Translations under genes and position numbers: made by a program
Assembly (NCBI GenBank): GCA_029061605.1
Contig: JAIDRT010000005.1
Coordinates: 1 to 37,534 of the forward strand
Source: Clostridia bacterium
GTDB taxonomy: Bacteria; Bacillota; Clostridia; Christensenellales; UBA3700
Direction: 5' to 3'
Length of the DNA: 37,534 nt
Shown: positions 1-6,749 of the stretch, one piece after another
How positions within the stretch are numbered: position 1 is the stretch's first letter
How the letters are laid out: the number at the start of each line of letters is the position of its first letter
The notes under the pieces: generated by a model
The model's input: only the letters and a program-made list of their open reading frames with translations
What the model was told of the DNA's origin: nothing
Databases searched by the model: none

Positions 1-61
1 CTATAGATTACATTATATGTGTAAAATTTTAATGAAAATACAAATAAAATTTAAGAGCGTC

Positions 62-90
62 TTGAAATTGTTTTTAATATTTGTTATATT
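62..90 (+). promoter_or_regulatory. Promoter of the phosphoesterase gene
   Basis: TTGAAA (62-67) and TATATT (85-90) are separated by 17 nt, giving a predicted start near 97. An AGGAAG ribosome binding site (106-111) lies 6 nt before the ATG at 118. Confidence 0.6.
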
Positions 91-117
91 ATTAATACAA
101 ATTTTAGGAAGTGTTTT

Positions 118-1272
118 ATGAAGAGGAAGATTAGTTTAATTTTACTTACAGTTTTACTTATATCACTTTTTGTATTTTCTATGGCAGGCTGTCAGTCTTA
201 TAGAGAATTTGCCGGTTCTGGCAAAGAAAAAGGCAGCGTAGACTTGACGTTGAGATTCGACGAGCAGGGCAATTTCAAAATTTTGCAAATGACGGATATT
301 CAATTTATCGACTATATCGACGACAAGAGCCTTGCGGTTATGGACGCTACTATTGAATATGCAAAACCTGATTTGATAGTCGTCACAGGAGACCAGATTA
401 GTCCTGAATATTTGGGCGGACAGTCGGGCAAGGCAAGAAAGATTTGCAGACAAATAACAGGCTATTTAGATTCAAAAGAAATTCCTTGGACTTTGTGTTT
501 TGGCAATCACGACGGAGCAATGGGCGTGTTGTCTAAAAAAGAAATGTTGGAAGAATACCAAAAGTCAGCGTACTTTATTGGCGGACTTGAAGAAAGCGAA
601 TATTGCGATTCTTATATCAACGAAGAAGAAGATACATATTGCAATTACTTCTTGCCAGTATATTCCAATGACGGAGAAAGCGTAGAATACGGAGTTTTCG
701 TGATGGATTGCGCAACTTCGCTTATGTCGCCCTATAAGGGATTTACTCAAGGTCAGATAGACTTCTACAACGCTGTCAGCGAGAAGTACGGCGTAAGAAT
801 GAGTATGTATACGCACGAGCCAACTGAAGAGTTCCAAACTATGTATGACAACAGAGAAAATTCCCAAATCGTCAGTGTATTTAAGGGCGAGATAGAAAGT
901 CCCGAGGACGGAAAGACTTATTATCCTACTAAAAATCCCGAAACCAACGAGGCGCTTAGAAATAGTTTGATTGCAAATAAGAACGTCGATGGTATCTATG
1001 CCGGACACGATCACTTGAGCAATTTTGCAGGAATATATAATATCGCAGACGACTATAGTATTTTGCTTGGCTATGGCAGAATGTCTTCTTATGGTTATGA
1101 TGAATGGAAGTATTTTATGTTTAGCGGTTCAAAGCGAAAATTATATAAGAACTATGCAAGAGGTGGAAGAGTAGTTGAAGCGTCTGTCAGCGGAGACTAC
1201 CGCACTTACGAGGTGCTTGACAGCAAGGACGGAAATTATACTATGACGTCCCTCAACGAGATAATCAAATAA
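118..1272 (+). CDS. Metallophosphoesterase lipoprotein (calcineurin-like)
   Basis: Predicted secreted, lipid-anchored phosphoesterase of 384 aa. The N terminus is a lipoprotein signal: basic MKRK, a hydrophobic stretch at about 5-21, and a lipobox-like SMAGC with the lipidated Cys at 25. The two-metal calcineurin fold is visible from TDIQ (about 59-62), VVTGDQ (about 88-93), GNHD (129-132) and YAGHDH (about 295-300). In the first motif the family usually has D-x-H; here it reads D-I-Q, so one metal ligand is replaced. Family proteins cleave phosphomonoesters or diesters, and the substrate cannot be told from the sequence. The gene has its own promoter and ribosome binding site and is followed by the infC promoter, so it is probably monocistronic. 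Family assignment is firm, substrate unknown. Confidence 0.85.
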   Translation: MKRKISLILLTVLLISLFVFSMAGCQSYREFAGSGKEKGSVDLTLRFDEQGNFKILQMTDIQFIDYIDDKSLAVMDATIEYAKPDLIVVTGDQISPEYLGGQSGKARKICRQITGYLDSKEIPWTLCFGNHDGAMGVLSKKEMLEEYQKSAYFIGGLEESEYCDSYINEEEDTYCNYFLPVYSNDGESVEYGVFVMDCATSLMSPYKGFTQGQIDFYNAVSEKYGVRMSMYTHEPTEEFQTMYDNRENSQIVSVFKGEIESPEDGKTYYPTKNPETNEALRNSLIANKNVDGIYAGHDHLSNFAGIYNIADDYSILLGYGRMSSYGYDEWKYFMFSGSKRKLYKNYARGGRVVEASVSGDYRTYEVLDSKDGNYTMTSLNEIIK

Positions 1273-1279
1273 AAATTAT

Positions 1280-1297
1280 AAAAATCTGTGATTTTTT
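1280..1297 (+). terminator. Weak possible terminator after the phosphoesterase gene
   Basis: AAAAATC (1280-1286) can pair with GATTTTT (1290-1296) around a 3-nt loop. The stem has only one G-C pair, and the T run is itself part of the stem. It would be weak and lies just before the infC promoter. Confidence 0.3.
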
Positions 1298-1298
1298 G

Positions 1299-1327
1299 TT
1301 GACAGAGTAAAAAATCTTTGGTATCAT
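1299..1327 (+). promoter_or_regulatory. Promoter of infC-rpmI-rplT
   Basis: Consensus TTGACA (1299-1304), a 17-nt spacer, and TATCAT (1322-1327). The predicted start is near 1334, leaving a leader of about 130 nt before infC. Confidence 0.8.
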
Positions 1328-1333
1328 ACCAAT

Positions 1334-1463
1334 GTAATCAAAGCAGTATTGTACTCACCTGTCGACAAATGGTCGCACACGGTTAATAAATCGTATTTAT
1401 TATGAGTGACAAATTATGCTTTGTTGCTCATATTTTTTTGCCAACGGCTAGGAGGATACTACC
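1334..1463 (+). promoter_or_regulatory. infC leader, probable L20/IF3-type autoregulatory attenuator
   Basis: About 130 nt of untranslated leader lie between the predicted start and infC. It contains an 8-bp hairpin (1384-1391 with 1395-1402) followed by a complete intrinsic terminator (1404-1439) that ends before the AGGAGG at 1450-1455. In Bacillus the infC-rpmI-rplT leader is known to bind L20 and cause premature termination. The layout here is the same, but I did not confirm an L20-binding site. Confidence 0.6.
1404..1439 (+). terminator. Attenuator terminator inside the infC leader
   Basis: GAGTGACAAA (1404-1413) pairs over 10 bp, two of them G-U, with TTTGTTGCTC (1420-1429). A run of seven T follows (1433-1439). 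It sits upstream of the infC ribosome binding site and so can only act by attenuation. Confidence 0.7.
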
Positions 1464-1976
1464 ATTAAAGATATGCTTATCAATGGACAAATAAGAGAAA
1501 GAGAAGTCAGAGTGCTTGACGAGGACGGCGCTCAACTTGGTATTATGTCCGGCAGAGATGCGCTTGCTGTCGCAGAGGAAAAAAATCTTGATCTCGTCTT
1601 GATTTCACCCACTGCAAAACCGCCTGTTTGCAAAATTATGAATTACGGTAAGTTTAAGTACGAAACGGTAAAAAAAGAAAAAGAAAACAAGAAAAATCAA
1701 AAAGTCGTTGAACTCAAAGAAGTTTGGCTTTCCGCTACGATAGACGTGGGAGATCTCAATACCAAGGCAAAGCAAGCCAAGAAGTTTATCGAAAACGGCG
1801 ATAGAGTTAGAGTCTCCATAAGACTGCGCGGCAGACAGATGGCAAGACCTGAACTTGCTATGAAAGTAATGGACGACTTTTTTGATATATTAAAAGACAT
1901 TGCGCAAATGGAGAAAAAACCTTTGTTGGAAGGTAAGAGTATTGCTATGACTCTTTCTCCTATTGCAAAGAAATAA
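1464..1976 (+). CDS. infC: Translation initiation factor IF-3
   Basis: IF-3 binds the 30S subunit, prevents premature 50S joining and proofreads the initiator tRNA and start codon. The 170-aa product shows the N-terminal signature (NGQIREREVRV, then GAQLGIMS), the linker block SPTAKPPVCKIMNYGKFKYE, and the C-terminal domain with ISIRLRGRQMARPELA-like sequence. I place the start at ATT 1464. It lies 8 nt after a perfect AGGAGG (1450-1455) and is in frame. The first ATG (1473) would be 17 nt away and would trim the N terminus. An AUU start is the known device by which infC is autoregulated in Escherichia coli and Bacillus. First gene of the infC-rpmI-rplT operon. Confidence 0.96.
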   Translation: MKDMLINGQIREREVRVLDEDGAQLGIMSGRDALAVAEEKNLDLVLISPTAKPPVCKIMNYGKFKYETVKKEKENKKNQKVVELKEVWLSATIDVGDLNTKAKQAKKFIENGDRVRVSIRLRGRQMARPELAMKVMDDFFDILKDIAQMEKKPLLEGKSIAMTLSPIAKK

Positions 1977-1999
1977 ATATTTTTTTGGAGGATAGATAA

Positions 2000-2188
2000 A
2001 TGCCAAAGCAAAAATCACATAGCGGCGCTAAAAAGCGTTTCCACTTGACCGGCACCGGCAAAGTAAAAAGAGCAAAAATGAACAGAAGACACATCTTGAG
2101 TAAGAAGTCGCCTAAGAGAAAGCGTGGTTTGAGAAAAACCGCTTACGTTTCTTCGACGCAAGAGAAGACCATCAAGGAAATGATTTAG
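2000..2188 (+). CDS. rpmI: 50S ribosomal protein L35
   Basis: Small, very basic 62-aa ribosomal protein of the large subunit. It has the usual L35 features: the [20 protein letters not shown] start, the central [19 protein letters not shown] region, and the expected length. The ribosome binding site GGAGG lies 7-8 nt before the ATG. It is 23 nt downstream of infC and 20 nt upstream of rplT, the standard order for this operon. It should share the infC leader control. Confidence 0.97.
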   Translation: MPKQKSHSGAKKRFHLTGTGKVKRAKMNRRHILSKKSPKRKRGLRKTAYVSSTQEKTIKEMI

Positions 2189-2208
2189 TCTAGTGGAGGT
2201 AGAGTAAT

Positions 2209-2550
2209 ATGAGAATCAAAAGAGGCGTCAACGCAGTTAAAAAACGTAGAAAAATATTAAAGCAGGCAAAGGGTTACTTTGGCGCTAAGTCCAAACTTTA
2301 CAGAGTGGCTCGTCAAGCCGTAATGAAGTCGCAAAATTACGCTTACGTAGGCAGAAAACTCAAGAAGCGTGATTTTAGATCTTTGTGGATCACAAGAATT
2401 AATGCTGCTGCAAGACTCAACGGTCTTAATTACAGCAAATTTATGAGCGGTCTTAAGAAGAACGGCATTGATCTCAATCGCAAGGTTTTGGCAGATATCG
2501 CAGTCAACGATCCAAGCGCGTTTACTGCTTTGTGCGAGAAAGTTCGCTAA
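2209..2550 (+). CDS. rplT: 50S ribosomal protein L20
   Basis: L20 is an early 23S-binding assembly protein of the large subunit and, in Firmicutes, the repressor of its own operon through the infC leader. The 113-aa product has the typical long basic N-terminal helix ([20 protein letters not shown]) and the globular C-terminal part with [20 protein letters not shown]. Length and sequence are fully typical. GGAGG precedes the ATG. It is the last gene of the operon and is followed by a clear terminator at 2571-2606. Confidence 0.97.
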   Translation: MRIKRGVNAVKKRRKILKQAKGYFGAKSKLYRVARQAVMKSQNYAYVGRKLKKRDFRSLWITRINAAARLNGLNYSKFMSGLKKNGIDLNRKVLADIAVNDPSAFTALCEKVR

Positions 2551-2570
2551 TATAGACATATAATTATCAC

Positions 2571-2606
2571 AAAGGTATGGCGCATTGTCATACCTTTTAA
2601 TTTTTT
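2571..2606 (+). terminator. Terminator of the infC-rpmI-rplT operon
   Basis: AAAGGTATG (2571-2579) pairs perfectly with CATACCTTT (2589-2597). After TAA a run of six T follows (2601-2606). Confidence 0.85.
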
Positions 2607-2631
2607 ATAACAAATTTGTAGTTGTTTTTCG

Positions 2632-2660
2632 TTGAATAAAGCAAAGAAATATAGTATCAT
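2632..2660 (+). promoter_or_regulatory. Promoter placed to give a leaderless mRNA
   Basis: TTGAAT (2632-2637), a 17-nt spacer, and TATCAT (2655-2660). Only 6 nt separate the -10 box from the ATG at 2667, so transcription should start at or within a base of the start codon. There is no Shine-Dalgarno sequence. Confidence 0.7.
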
Positions 2661-2666
2661 AATTGT

Positions 2667-3443
2667 ATGAATACCCAATTTGAAGTCATAACTTCCATAA
2701 AAAATCCCAAGATTCAACACGTGAAAAGATTAAAAGACAAGGCGTATCGCAGAAGTTGCGGCGAATTTGTCGTTGAGGGCGAAAACTTTTTAAAAGACTT
2801 GCCGTCAGAAAGTGAGATTACGGCTTTTTTTGTGGAGAAGGACAAGTTTAAAGAATTTGAATACATAATTAAGCGATATCCTAGCAATAGAATTTTTATG
2901 GTAGATAGCAAAGTTATGGCAGTTATGAGCGATACAGTGACGCCTAGCGGCGCGCTTGCTATCGTCAAAATTAACCAAGTTGACGAGACTATTCAAGGCA
3001 ACGTCGCCGTGCTAGATGGGGTAAGCGATCCGGGGAATATGGGGACTATTATCAGAACTTGCGCGGCTTGCGGAGTAGAGAATATTATTGCAATAGATTG
3101 CGTGGATCATCTCTCGCCAAAAGTCATAAGAGCGTCTATGGGAGGAATTTTTGCCGTCAAGGTGCTTGAAAAAACTTCTATCGAAGCGCTAAAATTGCTT
3201 GAAAATCACCATATTTATGCATTGGATATGAATGGCGAAAATCTTTATTCAATGGAAAAAATCGATCTTCCGTTTGCGCTTGTCGTAGGCAATGAAAGCA
3301 AAGGTTTGTCTAATATTTTTAGATCTAAAAGCAAAATAATTTCTCTTCCTATGAGCGGTAAAATTGAATCTCTCAATGCCGGAGTGAGTATGTCAACAGC
3401 GTTGTATGAAATTATTTTTGGTAAAAACGTTATTGAGAAATGA
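2667..3443 (+). CDS. TrmH/SpoU-family RNA 2'-O-methyltransferase (YsgA-like)
   Basis: Predicted S-adenosylmethionine-dependent ribose methyltransferase acting on rRNA or tRNA, 258 aa. The N-terminal substrate-binding domain (about 1-95) shows ITSIKNPKIQHVKRLKDKAY and FVVEGENF. The C-terminal SPOUT knot carries all three family motifs: motif 1 SDPGNMGTIIRTC, motif 2 LVVGNESKGLS, and motif 3 LPMSGKIESLNAGVSMSTALYE. Relatives lie beside infC-rplT or pheST in many Clostridia and Bacilli, as here. The exact target nucleotide cannot be inferred. The ATG lacks any Shine-Dalgarno sequence and lies 6 nt after a good -10 box, so the message is probably leaderless. Confidence 0.92.
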   Translation: MNTQFEVITSIKNPKIQHVKRLKDKAYRRSCGEFVVEGENFLKDLPSESEITAFFVEKDKFKEFEYIIKRYPSNRIFMVDSKVMAVMSDTVTPSGALAIVKINQVDETIQGNVAVLDGVSDPGNMGTIIRTCAACGVENIIAIDCVDHLSPKVIRASMGGIFAVKVLEKTSIEALKLLENHHIYALDMNGENLYSMEKIDLPFALVVGNESKGLSNIFRSKSKIISLPMSGKIESLNAGVSMSTALYEIIFGKNVIEK

Positions 3444-3475
3444 TAAAATAATCGACACATATGGCAAAAAATCTA

Positions 3476-3485
3476 TTGTCGACAA
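3476..3485. repeat. Palindrome TTGTCGACAA
   Basis: Perfect 10-bp palindrome about 40 bp upstream of the DUF1292 promoter. Possible protein-binding site. Its core TGTCGA resembles a Spo0A box, but this may be chance. Confidence 0.35.
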
Positions 3486-3526
3486 AATTCGCTAATACAA
3501 AAAATCGTTATTTGCAAGTCGCAGGG

Positions 3527-3555
3527 TTGACAATATTATATATTTAAGATATCAT
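3527..3555 (+). promoter_or_regulatory. Promoter of the DUF1292 gene
   Basis: TTGACA (3527-3532), a 17-nt spacer, and TATCAT (3550-3555). The predicted start is near 3562, just before AGGAGG (3569-3574). Confidence 0.8.
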
Positions 3556-3584
3556 TATAAAGTAATATAGGAGGTATTATTACT

Positions 3585-3914
3585 ATGGCAGAAAATAAAA
3601 TAGATAATGCAGAATTGCAAGAGGACGAGGAGATTATCGTACTTGCAGACGAGGAAGGTAAGGAAGTTGAATTCAGACACATAGCGACGCTTGATTATGA
3701 AGAAGAGTGGTATATGTATCTTGAGCCGTTGGAGCAAATGGAAGGAGCGGAAGCAAAGGCGAATGACGGCGAGGAAGAAGAAACTGAGATGGTCATTTTC
3801 CATATTCAATCTGACGCAGACGGCAACGACGTATTCGTTCCCATAGAAGACGAGGATTTGTTGGACAAACTTTACAACGAGTTTCTCAAAGAACTCAACA
3901 ATCAGGATGAGTAA
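3585..3914 (+). CDS. DUF1292 family protein (YrzB-like)
   Basis: Small acidic cytoplasmic protein of 109 aa with no known biochemical role. The pattern is that of DUF1292: IIVLADEEGKEVEFRHIATLDYEEEWYM-type N-terminal strands, a central acidic linker (EEEETE), then MVIFHIQSDADGNDVFVPIEDEDLLDKLYNEF. Proteins of this family are widespread in Firmicutes and are often near the alaS-ruvX region. The start is fixed by AGGAGG at 3569-3574. It has its own consensus promoter and terminator, so it is a single-gene unit. Family call is good, function unknown. Confidence 0.85.
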   Translation: MAENKIDNAELQEDEEIIVLADEEGKEVEFRHIATLDYEEEWYMYLEPLEQMEGAEAKANDGEEEETEMVIFHIQSDADGNDVFVPIEDEDLLDKLYNEFLKELNNQDE

Positions 3915-3920
3915 AAAGCG

Positions 3921-3959
3921 GCGTATCGGCTGACCAAGTCGGTACGCTAAAATTTTTTT
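3921..3959 (+). terminator. Terminator after the DUF1292 gene
   Basis: An 11-bp stem with two G-U pairs (3921-3931 with 3937-3947) and a GACCA loop, followed by a run of seven T (3953-3959). Confidence 0.85.
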
Positions 3960-4031
3960 ATTTAAAATTCAAAATCTATATTGAAAAAGTATGGTGAAGA
4001 TTTCTTTTGATCAATATAATTTTTGAGTGAA

Positions 4032-4054
4032 AAGTCAATAATTTTTATTGACTT
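4032..4054. repeat. Perfect inverted repeat over the secD -35 box
   Basis: AAGTCAATAA (4032-4041) and TTATTGACTT (4045-4054) are exact reverse complements around TTT. The right arm contains the -35 hexamer of the secD promoter. No T tail follows, so it looks like an operator candidate rather than a terminator. Confidence 0.5.
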
Positions 4055-4076
4055 ATTATTATTATATATATATAAT
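4048..4076 (+). promoter_or_regulatory. Promoter of secD-secF
   Basis: TTGACT (4048-4053), a 17-nt spacer, and TATAAT (4071-4076). The predicted start is near 4083. The -35 box lies inside a perfect inverted repeat. Confidence 0.8.
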
Positions 4077-4109
4077 AGAATAGACTAATGTTTTAGGGAG
4101 GCACCGTAA

Positions 4110-5543
4110 GTGAAAAAGTGGCAGTCAATTGTGATATTGACAGTCTTGGCTATACTTATAGTACTCGGCACAGTCTTTGGATTTTTATCTTTGGACAACG
4201 GAGAGTTGGGTATTACTAATTATAACGCCTTTATCAAAAATATAAGTTTGGGTCTAGACCTCAGTGGCGGCGTATACGCAGTGTATGAAGTCGACGAATC
4301 CAATCTTACAGACGAACAAAAAAATAATCTCGATACTTTGATTGAAGGTACGAGAGCGAGTCTTGAGGCTTTGCTTTTTGGCAAAGGCTATTCTGAGGCT
4401 CAAGTGACCGTGTCAAACGAAAGAATCCGTGTAGAGATTCCTGACGAAGACGATCCGGAGAGAATTTTTGATTTGATTGGACGTCCGTCCAGTTTTGAAT
4501 TCAAAGAGTACGTAGACGGCGCTGAAGGCGACCTTTCTCTTGACGACGCAACCGGAAAAGTAAAACTCGAAGAGAAGTTTACCGGTACGGACATTGCAAG
4601 CGCAGGCGTGACTTATGAGCAAGAGACAGGGTATTATTCTGTAGCGCTCAGTTTTACTGAAGAGGGCACTAAGAAATTCTCTACTGCAACGACTGCATTG
4701 TCGGGATCTAGGTTGTCAATATGGATAAACGACGAATTCGTAATCGCGCCGACAGTCAATGAGGCAATATCGACAGGTAATGCGTCGATTAGCGGCAATT
4801 ACAGTTATGACCAAGCATACGACTTGGCGGTAAGAATTCAATCAGGTTCTTTCCCTCTCGTACTTAAGATGTCGGAGAGCAACACGTTGACGGCTACGCT
4901 TGGTAGTTCGGCAATCAAAGCGGGACTTATCTCTGGTATCGTAGGACTTGTGCTTATCTTCTTGTATATTATCGTTATGTACAAACTTATGGGCGTTGCG
5001 GCAAGTTTGTCTTTGTGGTACTATTCATTGACTTATCTCTTCTTCCTGGCAATCTTCCCTTGGGTGCAACTTACGTTGTCAGGTATTGCGGGCGTATTGC
5101 TTTCGATAGGTATGGCAGTAGACGCAAACGTAATTATATTTGAGCGTATCAAAGAAGAGTATAAAAACGGCAAGACAATGCGTACGGCTTTCGGCACTGG
5201 CTTTAAGCGTTCGCTTGGAGCAATCATAGACGGAAACGTGACGACTATAATAGGCGCTGTCGTACTTATAATTTTCGGCGCGTCGACTATCAAGAGTTTT
5301 GGTATTACGCTTTTGATAGGTATCATCCTTTCGCTGTTGGCATCTTTGCTTTTGACGAGATTGATACTCAAATGTATTACGGTATTCAACTCTGACGAAT
5401 CCAAAGCAAGACTTTTTGGCTTGAATAGACCCGAGATAATTGACAAGGGCGACGATAGCGAAGCGCAAGACGAAGAAGAGCAAACAAAAGAGTCTTCGCT
5501 CATTGCAAGCAAAAAAACTAAGAAAGGAGGAGCGAGACGATGA
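4110..5543 (+). CDS. secD: Protein translocase subunit SecD
   Basis: SecD works with SecF in the membrane, using the proton motive force to complete export through SecYEG. The 477-aa product has an N-terminal membrane segment (about 6-27), the conserved GLDLSGGVYAVYEV motif at the start of the extracytoplasmic P1 region, and a C-terminal five-helix bundle (about 265-420) with GIAGVLLSIGMAVDANVIIFERIKEE, the RND-type signature. The tail after about 430 is charged and rich in E, D and K. The start is GTG at 4110, 8 nt after AGGGAGG (4095-4101). It overlaps secF by 4 nt (ATGA), so the two are translationally coupled. Confidence 0.96.
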   Translation: MKKWQSIVILTVLAILIVLGTVFGFLSLDNGELGITNYNAFIKNISLGLDLSGGVYAVYEVDESNLTDEQKNNLDTLIEGTRASLEALLFGKGYSEAQVTVSNERIRVEIPDEDDPERIFDLIGRPSSFEFKEYVDGAEGDLSLDDATGKVKLEEKFTGTDIASAGVTYEQETGYYSVALSFTEEGTKKFSTATTALSGSRLSIWINDEFVIAPTVNEAISTGNASISGNYSYDQAYDLAVRIQSGSFPLVLKMSESNTLTATLGSSAIKAGLISGIVGLVLIFLYIIVMYKLMGVAASLSLWYYSLTYLFFLAIFPWVQLTLSGIAGVLLSIGMAVDANVIIFERIKEEYKNGKTMRTAFGTGFKRSLGAIIDGNVTTIIGAVVLIIFGASTIKSFGITLLIGIILSLLASLLLTRLILKCITVFNSDESKARLFGLNRPEIIDKGDDSEAQDEEEQTKESSLIASKKTKKGGARR

Positions 5544-6667
5544 AAAAATTGCAAGATGCAAAAATTGTTGAAAAGCATTGGTTGTGGGCAATCGCTCCTG
5601 TAATAATCTTTTTGGTAGCAGTTATAGTGTTTACTTCATTTGCTGTGGTAAACAAAGATATATCCAAAGGTATGAATATCGGTATCGACTTTGCCGGCGG
5701 CTCAATCCTTACTGTTGAACTTGGATCCGACGTGCTTAACAATTCTGAAGAGTATGACAAGCACTATCAAAAAATCGAGAGTATGCTGACAAGCGACGAG
5801 ATCGCAAAGCAAATTGTCGAATATGCCAAAGAGAATTTTGGCATTGAAATTAGCGAAAGCGCAGCGGTTGCGTCTATCAGTTACGTGCAGACGTCGGGCA
5901 GCGGTAGCGAAATGGCTTTGGTAATCAAATACGATAATATATCTTCCACTTTTGATACTAAGAATAACGATTTGACGACCAGAAGAAACGAACTTTTGGA
6001 AAATCAAATCAAAGAGTACTATACGACTGAATATCAAGACGAGTCCATTACGATAAGCACTTCGTATATTGGCGCAACGGCTTCGGCATCGCTTATCAAT
6101 ACTGCATTGATAGCAGTTTGCGTATCACTTGTTCTTATCCTTATTTATATAATGATCAGATTTGAGATATGGAGTGGTATTGCTGCAATTATCGGACTTA
6201 TTCACGACGTTGCAATGATGGTATTTTTGGTTATTATCTTCAGAATACAGATCAACAGCGCATTTATAGCCGCTCTTATCACAATTGTATCTTACTCAAT
6301 CAACAATACAATCGTCGTATTTGACAGAGTGAGAGAGAATAGAAAGAAATTTGGCGGCAACGTCAAAGGCGGCACGATTGACAACAACAAGATGGTAAAT
6401 GAGTCAATTGTTCAGACGCTTACGCGTTCTATCAATTCGACGATTACCACTATGGTAGCAATCACGTTGTTTGCGATCATAGGTACGGCGTCAGTAAGAG
6501 AATTTGCATTGCCGGTTATATTTGGTTTGATTGCAGGTTTCTATTCGTCGCTTGTTATTGCTCCGTCGCTATATTGCTTGATGAAGAACTCAGTGGACAA
6601 ACGCAAGATTGCAAAGCGTGACGGCGTAAGAAAAGACAAGCCGAAATACGCAGGCGCTAAAAACTAA
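5540..6667 (+). CDS. secF: Protein translocase subunit SecF
   Basis: Partner of SecD in the accessory translocase complex. The 375-aa protein has a first membrane helix (about 14-36), the GIDFAGGSILTVEL motif, a short extracytoplasmic domain, and a C-terminal helix bundle from about 180 with AALITIVSYSINNTIVVFDRVRENR, the SecF signature. The start overlaps the secD stop as ATGA and has AAGGAGG upstream within secD. SecD and SecF remain separate genes here, whereas in Bacillus subtilis they are fused. A strong terminator follows. Confidence 0.96.
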   Translation: MKKLQDAKIVEKHWLWAIAPVIIFLVAVIVFTSFAVVNKDISKGMNIGIDFAGGSILTVELGSDVLNNSEEYDKHYQKIESMLTSDEIAKQIVEYAKENFGIEISESAAVASISYVQTSGSGSEMALVIKYDNISSTFDTKNNDLTTRRNELLENQIKEYYTTEYQDESITISTSYIGATASASLINTALIAVCVSLVLILIYIMIRFEIWSGIAAIIGLIHDVAMMVFLVIIFRIQINSAFIAALITIVSYSINNTIVVFDRVRENRKKFGGNVKGGTIDNNKMVNESIVQTLTRSINSTITTMVAITLFAIIGTASVREFALPVIFGLIAGFYSSLVIAPSLYCLMKNSVDKRKIAKRDGVRKDKPKYAGAKN

Positions 6668-6676
6668 AAGACATTG

Positions 6677-6706
6677 AGAGCGTACTTTTAGTACGCTCTT
6701 ATTTTT
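6677..6706 (+). terminator. Terminator of secDF
   Basis: AGAGCGTAC (6677-6685) pairs perfectly with GTACGCTCT (6691-6699) around TTTTA. A T-rich tail follows to 6706. Confidence 0.9.
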
Positions 6707-6749
6707 ATGCTTAGCAGACGTAGTTGTATATTTGAGAGAGTGAGGAAGT

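Noticed and set aside
3476..3485. TTGTCGACAA and the similar TGTCGACA in the infC leader (1360-1367) as Spo0A sites
   Set aside because: Each contains TGTCGA but differs from the 0A box at the last positions, and there is no tandem partner. Kept only as a palindrome.
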